Assembly: GCF_958295425.1 (NCBI RefSeq)
Contig: NC_081154.1
Coordinates: forward strand, 14,215,938 to 14,279,937
DNA from: Solea solea
Lineage: Eukaryota > Chordata > Actinopteri > Pleuronectiformes > Soleidae
DNA length: 64,000 bases
Direction: 5' to 3'
Shown here in pieces: positions 13,354-26,200 of this stretch (position 1 is its first letter; every line of letters starts with the position of its first letter). The position numbers and the translations under genes are program-made. Below the pieces are notes generated by a model. It was not told the DNA's origin and did not search any database. It worked only from the letters and a program-made list of their open reading frames with translations.

Positions 13354-14574
13354 CCACCAGCGTCTGTGCCAGATGAGACTGAGGGGCCAGTGCGGGAGGG
13401 CAGTACTTAGCAAAGTGCACACGAGTGAAAGTTGTAGATCACTCTCGGATGCTTGGCTGGGGCGAAACCTTCAACATGCTTTTTCATTCACGCCGCGGTG
13501 GGAGAAGCCGTGCTCTCTCCCTGCATGGCTGAAACATCTGTAAGCTGTTGCCGAGTCGGAGCCCAGAGGAAAACATTTACCTAACAGAATACTAATTCTT
13601 TCAGGCCCTAGTGTCAGCACTTCGTAAATAAAGCTTGCACATATGGTATAGTTTTTCAAGGTGAGTCTGGGAGAACCATTTGTGTTGCAGTAATCTGCCA
13701 CATCCACCCATGAGGTTCTTGATTGGGCTGTTTCTGTCCAATTGTGTTCTTCTCTCACTGCGGACACCTGTCCATGTTTGTCTTTCATGAATCTATCTAA
13801 GCAAAACACACAAGTGCTGACCTTTGATTTATAAGGAATGGTGAGGAAACCCTTTCTGTACAAATCCATGATATTTCTACTGTACATGCAGATTTAGTCT
13901 GTCCCGACCAAGAGGCCGTTTGTGATGTCACTAATAAGATTCTGAACTCACAGGCACCGCGTTGAGGTTTACCACAGACGTCAACTGTCAGTCACACTGT
14001 ATATGCTGTGCTTTGTCATCTAATTTCCTCTAAACTGGAACATAATTTGCAAACTTGACATCATGTAGCTATTAAAGAAGACTTAAATCTAGTGTTCGAG
14101 ACATTTAACTGCTGAGAAAAATGTCAACTGAGGTTATAAATCAAGCGGGAAGTCCATTCTGTTGTTTTTGCGACCAGTGGAGTTGCCCTCAATTTTTCCT
14201 TTCACCGCAACCCGGCGAGGCAGATGGCTGCACATGTTTAAGTCTGGTTCTTCCTGTCAAAATGTTGTTTTCTCTCTCCACTAATGCGTCATGTTTGCTC
14301 ATTGTGTGAACTGTTGCCTTTCCGTGCTCTCGATGATGTTGTTTATGTCCATGTGATGCCCACTAAAGTGTTATCACATTTGTGGTAGTTTCTGTAATTT
14401 TAATTAATGTTTTGAATATGTGTTCAGGGGTAATCAACCTGTTTCCACCATCCTTGCACTAAAATATTTTATATAGATGTCAGGAGTAATTGTGGGGTCA
14501 CCAGCAGGGGGCAGTGTGGCGTTTTTTGTGCTCCCGGGGGCTTTACGTCAGTTTGGTCCGCTTTGCAGCTTTCC
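11288..14574. other. Intergenic, with a (CAG)9 run
   Basis: No gene recognised. A (CAG)9 run at 13,325-13,351 lies in a short open frame and would read as nine glutamines, but the flanks show no known protein and no clear splice pair. The part at 12,180-12,380 is complex, AT-balanced sequence resembling non-coding regulatory DNA. Confidence 0.6.
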
Positions 14575-15402
14575 TCTTTCTGCTGAGCCAGGTGAAAAAC
14601 AGACGCAAAGTTTGCCCTGTCTCACTTATTTCTCCTGTTTCCAGGTTGGTGGAATAGTAAATTAAGCTAAGTAACTGAAGTGTAATATATTGACATGTCG
14701 CTGAATGTTTTAATGTCCGCTAATAACGCTGTTTTATGAATATGTGGACATATATGTACATATAACAGTAGTCGCATTTTCGCGCCTGATGACGTCACCT
14801 GTTGCTACACAAATCACGCCGGTCAGAGTTTTATTTTTAGCTCCTTGAACATTTTTGTAAAGTCTAATAGTTATGAAATGTATGATATTGTGTAAAATGT
14901 GAAAAGCTAATGTTAAAAACTGAGTTTATGTACTGTAGAACGGTGAAAAACTAATGTTAAAAACACATTTTATATGTTTTAAAAGTGGTTAAAAAAAAGT
15001 TAAAAATCTGTCAGCTCATGCATTTTGGAAGAGTAAAATGATTTTAGTTGAAAATGGAAAATGCATTTAGGAACCATATGTAAGTGGTAACATAAGCTAT
15101 GTTTTATATGTAAGTCGTAACATAAGCTTTGTTTTATTTTAAGTTGAAAATAGACAACTTACAGGGTAACAGTGGTTATTGTCATTTTGATTTATTTAAT
15201 CATACAAAACTTATAACTCAGTATTTGCTGAGAAAAGACAAATTGTATTTTATTTTGAAGTTGTGTTTATTTCATAGAGAACATTGAGTGGAGGATTTAA
15301 ATTGTGAATGTTTTAATAAATCCTCTCTCCCTCTTTCTTTCTGAGTGAGATGAAAAACGGACGCAGAGTTTGCCCTGTCTCACTTATTTCTCCTGTTTCC
15401 AG
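14575..15402. repeat. Segment bounded by ~70-bp direct repeats
   Basis: Two direct repeats of about 70 bases, 14,575-14,645 and 15,331-15,402, are nearly identical and share GAAAAAC, then TTTGCCCTGTCTCACTTATT, then TCTCCTGTTTCCAG. Between them is a 30-bp tandem duplication (15,077-15,106 and 15,107-15,136) and a repeated CTAATGTTAAAAAC motif near 14,907 and 14,950. It could be a non-autonomous element or a local duplication; the short repeats argue against ordinary LTRs. No coding capacity is seen. Confidence 0.6.
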
Positions 15403-18400
15403 AGAGAGCATATAAGCTGTTTACATGGGGCCAGCCAGTACCTGTAACATCCAGCGCCTTGAGATAATGTATGTTGTGATTCTGCGCTACACAAGTAAGT
15501 GCTTCACCCAACACTCTGGAAGACTACATCCACTTTTTATATTATGGGTTATGATCCTGACACCATCCAGCTACATCTGCATGTCCAGAATGAATGTGTT
15601 TGTCTCTCATAAAAAGTGGTGCAACATTTTTGAAACGTGTAGTGTTGCCGTTGAAGTTCTCTTCACAAACCTATAAGAATGGCATCCAGCTAATGGTCTG
15701 TCATCTCCATCTCCCTTGTAGCACAGTTAAATCTCCTTTTATGTCCCTGCAATGAGTATGTGCATTTCTCTTTGGGATGCCTGTCCTAGATTTAAAGGCT
15801 TGTCAGATACCACTGGCCCTTTATTTTTCCATAAACTTCTTCTATTTTTTTTTTATTTAATCTTTTGCATTTTCCACTGGGGGATCTGTGCTGCAGGAAT
15901 GGTGTTGCAATGGATGATACAAAAAAAAATGTCCACAGCTGGGAGTTGAAATGGAAGGCTCCTTTATCTTTGCCTCGCAGCATCTTTTGTTGTGATGCCT
16001 GCGTGCTGCAACACTGGATTCTAAAACAATACATAAATATGTAGGAACTCCAGGTTTAATTGCACACACTGGAATATAATGTCCTTATTAAAGGCACAAG
16101 CGTGAAGCTGATGGCGCGAGCGGTTCCAGACCTCTCTGTAAATGTCATTATAATTGGCATTAGTTGAACATCTGTAGGCATGTGCAGCTAATCAGTGCTC
16201 CTCGGTCGCCTGTAAGGTCAGTTTGTCTGCGACAGGAAACGGAGATATTCACCATTGAGCAGTCACTCTGTGATTGTGTCAGCTGCTAAGATGCATAATT
16301 GACTGCTTTTAAACTGGACCTGTCTGGCGAAGTGAGCGACGCACGTGTTGTTTTCTCAGTACATGTGATTCCTTGTCACTCGCCGAGGCTGACATCTCTC
16401 TCAGCTCCGTGGCACGGTGCAGGAAAGTGCACTTCTGTGGCGCAGGTAGAGCCGCCAAGAGATAGAAGGATAGAAGCCCCCCCCCCCCCCCCCCCCTCAT
16501 GAATAAGTGATTGTGACATGCAGTAATAATTTGCATTCATGTAAAAGTATCGCATCAGCGCTTTTGTCTGCCGAGGAGTCTAGAGGTGTTCTTTTATTTT
16601 ATTATTTCATGGAAAAATGGCTTTCATTAACAGTGGCGAACCAAAAGGTGTTGACAGCGATGACACCGACTTGTCAAGGCGATCACAGCCTGTTTTTCAG
16701 GCCGATCACAGCCTCTGCCTTCTTTTCTCTAATTAGGCGTACGCTGCAAAGCATCATAACAAACGCTGAAACTGGCTTGTCCTTGCCTAATCCCGGGAAC
16801 TAATTTTTTTTTTAAGGTTATTATGCAAATCGATACTGTTAACAAACATGAAAGCGGGCGTCCTATTTTTGATCTGCCACATCGATTTTCGATAGCTTAA
16901 GGTCCAGCTCAGCGGGTGACTTGTCAATAACAACCGGCGATCGATTGGTGCCAGTCTGAGGGGGATTGGGACAGCAGGGCCTTGCTGTGTACAGGGGATT
17001 TTTTATTTTATCATTTAAAGATGAAGCACAATCACACACTTGCAGTAGTAACTGGTTTTACTGTTGTGCTTTTGTTTATTCTTTACTTCAGTTTGACTTG
17101 ACATTACCAATGGTCACAACATTAGAGTCAGTTGTCAGTATTAATGTGAGGGCTGATCAGTGTAAGTCTTGATGACACGTTCAGTTCTTATTACAATACA
17201 ATTGAAACCTTTTTAAAATAATCATACATTGGTGCCTAATTGCTAAATTGCTCATTCATTAAAATCAAATCATTATTTCAACCATACAATGAAAAATAAA
17301 GTAGGGCCCCGATAATTCATTGATTAGTAATAAACTGATAAGTTTAGTAGTAATTAACTGTTTTAATGATTCTTAAATGTGAATATTGCCTCTTGTTTTT
17401 GATCTTCTAAGACAGTAAACTGAATATCTTTTGATTTGAGGACTGAAGATTTTATTTTATACACTTTCCGCATGTATTATAATCCATGCAAAATCATCAA
17501 CAGTGGCAGGTAAATTAAGGGTGAGCTTGACCTTTGCAATTGTTTGTGCATCTGTCAAAGAACACTCAATTAATATGCAATTGTTCAATATAATAAATGA
17601 AAGATACAGAGATTGGTCAGAATCAGAGCTGCATAACATGGTAAAAATTCATAATTTGTTATATGTTATAAGCATTCTAGTTTTTCCTCATCTGAAGATC
17701 AAGCTTTTAAAACACAGCAATGGTTTTTTGACACACATTCAGTTCAGTGTATTTCAGTTTAGATACTGCGTTGGTCATGATGTACTTTTGATTATTTTGC
17801 GGTGAATTGTGCAGCCGTAGTCAGCATCAGATCTTTTATGGAACAAAACGCTGGCTTGAACTAAACACATCCTTAAAACATTTTCATTTTCATTCTGCAG
17901 GTTCAAAAAAACCTCATTTTAAAATATACAATTACCAAAACTGTGGGGAAACCCACCATCAGTCTGTGTTGGATTCCTGGAGTTGGACGTGTTATTAAAG
18001 CAGTGGAATGGGCCTAATTATATCTTGCATGACTTAGAGGTCACACACTAATGCTGCAATACTGCTAAGATTTGCAGTATTGATTCTTTGTATATGAAAC
18101 AACAAGAAAACACATCCCAGCAAAGCTTTCCATTAATCAATCACATCTGCATTGTCCTGATAAGATGCTTAACTTGTTATAAATGTCCAAACTCAGACAA
18201 GAGAACACTTTCAGGTTGTGTTTTTTTTTTTTTTTTTTTCTCCCTTTTTTCCCTACAACTACTCGATGAAGTACAAATTCTTTGGTTCTCTCCAGTGACT
18301 TCAGTGCAACTGTTCATTTATCAAGTAATTTATTCATACATTTATTTGAAGCGCCGCTCAATAGTAGCTGACCCCTGGTGCCCCTTCATCCGGTTCTCCC

Positions 18401-20079
18401 TTCCGAGACGGAGCAGAAGCGGTCTCTCCAGACTGAGGGAATGCAGGTCAGAGGCAGAGTTTACTTGGGGAGGGGGCGGGGGGCAATTTCCACACCGCGA
18501 TAGTGTTTAGCGGTAATCATAATGTGATAGCGCTCTAGCTGCTGGGGTCATGTATGCTTATGAATGTTAAGGAGGAGTGTTTTAAAAGCCGTCAAAATTA
18601 CCCCTGATATAAAACACTGACCTTTTGTGGAGACCGCAACATGCTATGATGATTAGAATTACAATGTGTTGAGCTTTTGCCAATTTCGACAATGGCAACA
18701 TGAACACAACCCCTGACTGCCTTTTACTCGTGTTGAGATAATGTTTTTTTTTATGTACTGAATGGATTTTGAAACAATGTTGTGTGCCAAATTAATATAT
18801 ACGGCGTAAAAAAAAAGAAAAGACAATTAAAGTCAGGAATTTGACTGTTAACCAGAAGTCACTGAATCATCTGTCACCCGGCGCGGAGAATCACTACTGC
18901 TGCAAGGTTACCAATTAAGCTCTGTGTCTTTTAAGTCAGCGACACAGATCAAATTCCTATATTCCGAGGTTGTACTTTAAATTAAAATGCGAAAAAGATC
19001 TATTTATAATGTTCAGTATCAGCTACTTTTTTCTTCACCTTCAAAAAAAGGCTACAAAACTGGGGCTTGGAAGTTATAATACACAAGACTTCACGTCACC
19101 AATGAAAACTTTCAGTTGACGCCATGAAACACAAATCCAAGGAGTTCAGCTCTTATCAGAGAGCGGGATAATTGTCGAAACAGGTGTAACTGTCGAAGCG
19201 TCAGCGCGCCTCGCTCTGTGTTCTGGTCCCCGAACCAACCTCCGCCTATGACTCCATCTCACAAGTCTTTCAGACAACCTTGGTGTGATTTCTTGACAAA
19301 AGCACGCCCGCTCTCAAGGTGCACTCGGTGTAAAAGGGGACAAAGACGGAGCCTGGGAGAAGATAGAGACGAAATCCATTTCTTCTTCTAATTATGCAAG
19401 AAGAAGAGACTTTGTGAAGATAAAGTTGGGTGACACAAGGGCACACTGAGGGACACACTCACTTTAGGAAGATTTTTCAAAGTGGGAGACACAAATGGAT
19501 GTTTGCGCTATAAGCTGCGGCTGCTAATTGGTACAAACTTAATGAATGCAGGGTGCTGTGTGGAGACAGATGCTTTGTGCAATGTGGCAGATTTCAGTGG
19601 CTGCGCATATTTCTCCGTCTCTGGAACATCAAGAAGAGGAGAACATTTGGCAGGTCACAAAATTAGGCACGGGAAAGGGGAAGCCCGAGAAGAAGAAGGA
19701 AAAAAAAAAATCTAAACAGTTGTTTGTTTATTTTCTCGTTAATTTATGGGCGACTGTGTGTATGTTTTTTGTGTATGTGTGTCTTCAGTCTGAGAGTTTG
19801 CAGCTCTCCAGCGCTTGTCTGTTTGTTTGAGCCATTGCTTTTGTTTTGGCTTTTTTGCCTCGCCAGCTCTGTGGCTCTCAATTAGCGTGCAAGCCTCAGG
19901 GACCTAATTAACCAGTTCAATTAATAAATAATTTTCTTAAAAAATCCCACACAAGCCATTCTGACATTTGTTAGCCACTCAGGAGCTGCTGTGTGAGGAA
20001 AGAGGCAGAATGATTAGCTTGTTTGCAAGCTCTGCTTATCCCCCAGGTGGCTGGTGCAGGGGACAGTGCTGACTGTGAG

Positions 20080-20116
<37 letters not shown>

Positions 20117-21607
20117 TTGTGTGTGGCTGGATGGAGAGGGGCTTACTCACAGAGCTGGACCCCACAGCAGAGAAGGGCCCCCCCTGACCTTTTATCGAGT
20201 GTCCAATCAATAATGTGCGAGCGTCCATCTCTTTGAGTTGCAGCCCGAGCCCAGGCTTCTAAAGGCCTGTGGCCAGCAGCAAACCGGGGTGGGAGCAGGC
20301 TACACAGTGGGGCAAGAGAGTCCTTGGGGGGCCAAAAGTGGAACAGAACCAACCGCCTCATGTCATTTACTCATAATGATGTCTTCCTTTAGTTGAAAAA
20401 GGATGGATGGGGCCCAGTGCTCCCCTCCCTCTTCCACTAACCAGCACAGATTCAGCCTCTCTCTTCCTTTGTCTGATGGTGAAAGTATCGTCTTTGGTCT
20501 GTCACTAGACTCTATGATTAAGGAGCAGAAACAGACCTGAGCTTTTTTCACATTAGAGTCGCATTTAGTGTTTCTTATCATAGCTATCTATCTGGTCACA
20601 TGTTAGGATGGAGTTGCGTTTCATTGTTTCGTGAACTGTAATGTATATTCCCCCGTGGGCACAATGGGACAGATGTGCCTGTTTAATTTGTAGCATTATC
20701 TCCAAACATCGACATTACAGGATCTGCTTGTCACCGCCAAAGAGCCGGCGCTGATGGATCTGACTGTGTACCAGTGTTCATTAAACACACTCCAAACAGC
20801 CTTCAAACCGACTCTATTAGTGGCTGCCTCCAGAACAAGAGGCGCCTGAATGCAATTTTTGACCATGAAATGCTCTTTAAGCAGATGAGCGGGACTTGAA
20901 AGATAAACAGGAATTGAAGTTTTCCTTTTTCTTTCTTGAAAATGCCAGCAAGGAGTCAATCACCGGATATCAAAGCGGCGGGCCGCGCAAGGAAATCCAG
21001 TGATGATGCACGCGCTGCCCACGCTCACTGAAGACTATTAAGATGGCCATCACAAGCATCTGTGCCAACACAAAGAGCAGACAGTAGCCTTTCAGCGAGC
21101 AGCTAGCTGTCGCTTTGTATTAGCTGCGGGCACACAACGACAGTTTGCCTTGAATCGAGATCCTGTTTGCTATGGAGCCGTGCAGGAGTCCAGAGACTCA
21201 CAAAAGACACTTGGCTGACCCATGCTGCCTACAGCAGTCAACATATGGCTTCCTGGTCTGGCCTCCGTGTGTACGTATGCTGCGATTTATTTCTACCATG
21301 TTCTACTGAGAATACCCACACAAAATGAGGCTTCTTGACAAAGTAGGAAATACATTCTGGCAGCCGGATAAGAGAAAAAGTGACTAAAATATACCAGCAG
21401 ACAAATAAAAGTGTGCGTGTTCATATTAAGCATCATCTACGGTAGTCGTTCCTCATCACACGCGGGTTGGCGAGATTTCAGCCCATCGATCGGTAAAGTA
21501 AGTGTGTGAAAGAGAGTATGAGTCAAAAGGGGATCTGAAGGTGGGCTGACAGATGGAAGACAAATGGTGGACCTAAAGATGGAGAGATCACTTTTGTTCC
21601 CTGTCAG
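15403..21607. other. Intergenic, no gene recognised
   Basis: No gene seen. Low-complexity sites are a run of 20 C at 16,477-16,496, a run of 19 T at 18,221-18,239, and (GT)16 at 20,084-20,115. Segments at 16,160-16,320 and 19,860-19,990 are non-repetitive and rich in TAAT/ATTA cores, so could be regulatory. Confidence 0.6.
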
Positions 21608-21732
21608 GTTTGACCGAGGCCTTCTCTGCACAGAGGCGACTGTTGAACTCTCTGGCGCCCTCCATCAACCCCCCGGAGATCACTCCACTCAACTCTGCTG
21701 CCTACGCTTTGATGCAAAAGGGGGGTTATTGT
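21608..21732 (+). other. Unassigned exon-like segment
   Basis: A pyrimidine-rich tract ending in CCCTGTCAG precedes an open stretch of about 40 codons with strong G/C preference at third positions, unlike the surrounding DNA. Its peptide begins LTEAFSAQRRLLNSLAPS and continues with a Pro/Asn-rich part to about 21,720; a GTAAAT donor candidate follows at 21,733. Only one of the three + frames is open. I do not recognise the protein and found no partner exon, so this could be a lone exon of a large-intron gene, a lncRNA exon, or chance. Confidence 0.3.
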
Positions 21733-23120
21733 GTAAATATTTTGCTTGAGCATTTGAGCATCTTAATCTACCATAAGGTGATCTTTGGAGTGGAGCAACA
21801 CGGGGTGCTTGTGTTCAGAGGAGCTCCCAGTTGTAGAAAGAAAGAAGGAGAGAGAGAGACAGAGAAGGGAGGCAGAGGAAAAAGAAGAAGGTCTGTGTAC
21901 TTGCTAGAGTGCTGGGAGCTAGAGTTCACTACGGGGGCGTAAGTGTGTCAAGAAGAGCGCTTTTCCCCCATCCGCAAGCCCCGGGCCCTCTCCACAACAT
22001 TAAAAAGCATAAACAGTCAATACTGAATGTAACTCAGAGAAAGAGCAAGAGAGGGAGCGTGGAAAAAAAAAAAGAAACAACTACGAGAACGCAAGGGTTT
22101 TTCAAGCGTTACACAACATAGTAAGATCAGAGAAATGGAGGCTGGGCTGGAGTGTATGGTTGCAAAGCTTTCTGATGGAGGAAGGGAGGCTCTCCAAGTG
22201 AATCATTCATTGCGGGCGGCAGGGGTGTAAATATGAAGGGGAGGGTTGAAGGAGTGCAGGATCAAGGAAATGCACACCTGGTGCAAGACAGGGGTCAGAT
22301 TGGCCCAACACAAAATGAAACGAAACGGAAAAAGGAGAGCGAGTTGCTTGGCATGCCTCTGTTTAGACAGCAGCGGTGCTTCTATCGGCGCGCTTGTGCA
22401 AGGCAGGACAGAAAGGAGTAGGTAGAGGGTGCATACGGTGGTAGGCTGTCTGAGCCCATACACATGCTGCAAACACATGCTCTCCACACTGATGGGGGGG
22501 GGGGGGGGGGATAAATAAATAAGAAAGAAAGAAAAGAGAGTTTCAAACGTTTCAACATTTCCGACTTCCAGTTTTTGAGATGTGAGGGCTTGTTTTTATT
22601 CGCGGCACATTATTGTTCTTGCTCATAATCGCTCAAGAGTCTCAATCAGTCACACTCCCTCTTCTCTCCGTCTCTCACAAGTTTTTCAAACGACATCTCC
22701 CAAACGCTCGACACCTGGCTGGCTGACTTCAGAGCTGGAATGAGTGGAGAAGTCTGTGCATCTCGCGCAGTCTTTTTTTAATCATCCATTCATTTCTCAC
22801 ATGTTCGAGTCTATGTGTTCAGGAAAATCTTCCTCTATAGGCAGATCATGAAGAGATTAGCAGAGAGCAGGTGTGGGCCAGCTGCTACAGCAGAAGTGTT
22901 TGTTTTAAGTCATTTAAAATGATTTATTAAAGTTGAAATATTTATTTTATATTGTCACTGTTATGATAACTCAATCTGCATTAATGTGCACTGATCCTGG
23001 GACTCGTTTTATTGTTATACGCTGTTTGTTGTGCACTGAAAGAAATGATGTTTAAAACCTACGTGGCAGTAAAATGGATTCTGATTCTGGCTTAATTAAA
23101 TACATGTTTTTAAAACTGCT
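21733..23120. other. Intergenic, no gene recognised
   Basis: Contains a purine-rich tract at 21,835-21,895, a run of 17 G at 22,494-22,510, and AT-rich sequence from 22,900. No coding signal. Confidence 0.65.
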
Positions 23121-23290
23121 TAAAGGTCCAGTGTGTAGAATATAGGAGAAATTATTTTAATCCGATAAAATGATTTGACTTAATTGATAATACGTGCACA
23201 ATCTACCCAGAATACCTCTGTATTTACACCAGGATATTAACCTGCAACTTCACAATAGCTGTTGCTAAATTTTACACCCTGTACCTTTTA
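23121..23290. mobile_element. Short inverted-repeat element (MITE-like)
   Basis: About 170 bp with imperfect terminal inverted repeats: left end TAAAGGTCCAGTGTGTAG, right end TTTACACCCTGTACCTTTTA. The end sequence (AAAGGTCCAGTGTGTA) is one I recognise as widespread in fish genomes. No coding capacity. A related copy lies at 42,555-42,764, with similar ends at 44,688-44,708 and 45,631-45,963. Confidence 0.65.
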
Positions 23291-26200
23291 ATTTTTATTT
23301 TTTTTTATTTTACCTTTTTTTCACATTGAGAATGAAGCCTCTTTTAGAAGGTAGACCCTGACTAGACAGTTAACAGCATCACAAACACAACTGGACAATC
23401 ATGTCAACAACAAACTACTAAGAACAAACATGCATGCACAAGTGTATTATATACGTAAAAGGCAGCATTAATAAGGCATACATTTATCGATTATTGAAGC
23501 AACTGCGCTTCACAATGTCTACTTTAAAGCGTCCTTGATGTCAAGTTGGAGTTTGGTCTAAAAAAAATCCTCCGACAACCAGAGACAATAATAGAAAATG
23601 TGCGATTTGTCCACGTCCATGTGTGTAAATATCAATATAAGTATGCAGGCCTGCTGGGTCACATTAATCTAATTTAAAATGTCTACAATATCCTTGAAAT
23701 AACAAAAAATAAATTGTCCAAAAACAGATAAGAGCATGTTGTTAACCACACCTTAGATAACAATTCCTTCTCAAACCAAGGACACAGATACTGTATTGTT
23801 TTTTTCATTTTCTCCTGCTTTATGGCCAAACAAAAGTTACTCTAATGCAAAGTAATATATGAGCCACTTCTCTGCCAGAAAAACACTCCATATTTTAAAC
23901 ATTTGGAGGAGGGAACAATATCTATGAAAAGTGTGGAATTTGATTTCTACCCCACGGAATAGGCCGTTTCCTTCTGTTGTCAAACAGAATGACTAAACAT
24001 GCTCATTCACATGCTCCCATGGTAGGTTGTTATTAATTTATCACTTCAGGGTTATCCATTCTCTTGTGCACACACCCACCCACACACCCACACACACACA
24101 CATGCATACACGTTTGCTCCTCGGTGATTGACAATGTGATAAATTTTATTTGAATATGGCTGACATGAATTATGTAACCGGAGAGACGGGGTGGCTTTGT
24201 TGCTTCCTTCCAGCTCTTCGCGTTCCCTCCAAGATAACATACAGTTGATAATTTACAGTAGAACACATCCTGAAACTATAAAGAAAGATATAGCGACAAT
24301 GCCCCACAGAGAACAAAACAGAGTGCTTCTGTGCAGCCAGCTGAGCGGCTTCTGAAAAACTGCAGAGAGGTGGAGAGGAGACCGTTCACGTCGTGGCAAC
24401 ACCGCAGTAAGGTTAGGTGCTTGACACTTTTGACACGGGGAAAGTGATTTTTCTTGAGTTCAGCTCTGATGGTAACGATGAGGTCTCGGCAGACTGGGTT
24501 AGGCCGAAGAAAAGAGAAGTGGAAAATAAACAAATGGGGAAAAAAAAGAAAAGAGCACAGCAGCCGAGGTATCTGATGTTGATAGCTGTGGCGAAAGACC
24601 GCCTTTGAAAGGCTTGAGGAAAGTGACAATGCTGCATGTTTTTTCCTTGTTGCGGCGCCTCCAGACGGCCCACATAAAAAAGTCAAAAAAGCTCGACAGA
24701 TTGGTCTGAAAGGACTGTCAAATGTCAAGCGGTTATCAAACGGCAGACATGTTTTCTTTTAAAAAAAAAAGAAGAAGATACCGTCAGAAGGAAAAGCCTA
24801 ACCTTTCAGCGAGTGAGTGGAAGTCACTCATCCCATCATGTGTGGTGCTGCACACACGCCAAAGCCGTGCTCTTTACAAGGCGTAGTACACTTTTCACTT
24901 CAAATCTGTTGTTGTGGACACAAGTTTTCCACAGCTGAAATAGACAGATTTCAGCGGGGATTTGTTATTTACTCGGAGTAACAACACAGAATGAATGAAT
25001 GAAATTTCATTGTCGAAGCTCAGTGGAAAAAGGAAAATGGTTGACAAACACTTAAATCATTTTTATTTATTGTTGTTTATTCAAAGTTGTCTTTGCATAA
25101 CTTGCTCACTTCATTCATTCAGGTAATCATTTTTCTTTTTCAGAGCAAGTAACCTTCACAGACCTTTCCTTTAATTCCGTTTCAATAGCTCGAGGTCGGC
25201 TGCAGCACCGGTTGCGCTTCTCTGTTTACATCCTGTTGCGGCCTCTTTAGATCGCACAACAAAATCATCAGCGTGGACTGACAGCAACAGCTTGCTCAAC
25301 ACCGTGTGTACACTTGTCTTTCGGTGTTCCCCTTCCTGTTGCTGATGTTGTCGAACAGACGAGAGAGAGACGCGGGGATGACAATGTCCTCGATTTTTCA
25401 AAGCAGCGCGACTCATTAATGCCCTTGTTTTCATGTACACTCCTGAATCAATCATCAGACTGGTGCACGTCTTCATCACGTTAACCCGCGTGTGTACTCG
25501 AATCATTTTTCCCTTTATGTCATAGATTGCTGCTTTGTTGTGGCAGTGACGGGAGGTCAGAGATTCAGTGTCTTGCTCAAAGACACTTCTGCAAACTGAC
25601 TTCAGGGCTTCGTCTTCCACCAAACATTTTGGCTCGCATTGAACAAATGACTTTTATATCCAAAAAAAAAGGGAAATTACAACATCACAAGGCCATTTTT
25701 AAGTTGCATGATGTGCAACGGGGAGAAAAAACATGTTTCAGTCCTTGTCATTTCATTATTTATTGGCGTTAGAATGGAACATGTTACTGGTGATGGAGAC
25801 GAAGGACAGGACGCAGATGGAGTTTACACGTCCTTCCTTTACAATGAGAGAAAGGTGAGACCTGGCGTTGCTCAGGCTTGACACTATCAATTTCTCAAAT
25901 ACACGTTATCAGGCTGGAAACGCGCACTTCCCTGCAGCTTAGGTCATTGAATACAAAGCTGCCGAGGACGCAACCATCTCAGATGTTCAAAACCAAGGTG
26001 AGGCCAGGACAAAGTGTACCTACTTTGTAATTGCAGTGCTTCGAAGGGAGGTGATAACGAACATTAATATGTACAGCTGGCTTGCGAAACAATGCACACT
26101 GTGCTGCCTTTGGTGTCCTGTTGAGAGAGTGTCTAAGCAGTGCACCATCAGTGGCAGGGAACAAAGCCAGAGAAAATATCAAGTCTCTATTTCCACCACT

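Noticed and set aside
13217..13543. Open frame with nine glutamines
   Set aside because: The glutamines are a (CAG)9 microsatellite; flanking residues match nothing I know and no clear exon boundaries are present.
18088..18510. 140-codon + strand open frame
   Set aside because: It runs through a T homopolymer (Phe run) and a G-rich tract (Gly run); no domain.
24276..24728. 150-codon - strand open frame with a hydrophobic stretch
   Set aside because: No known family, mixed composition, and a competing frame over the same DNA; nothing supports a gene.
25171..25623. 150-codon - strand open frame
   Set aside because: No recognised domain, no splice partners, ordinary codon pattern; consistent with chance.
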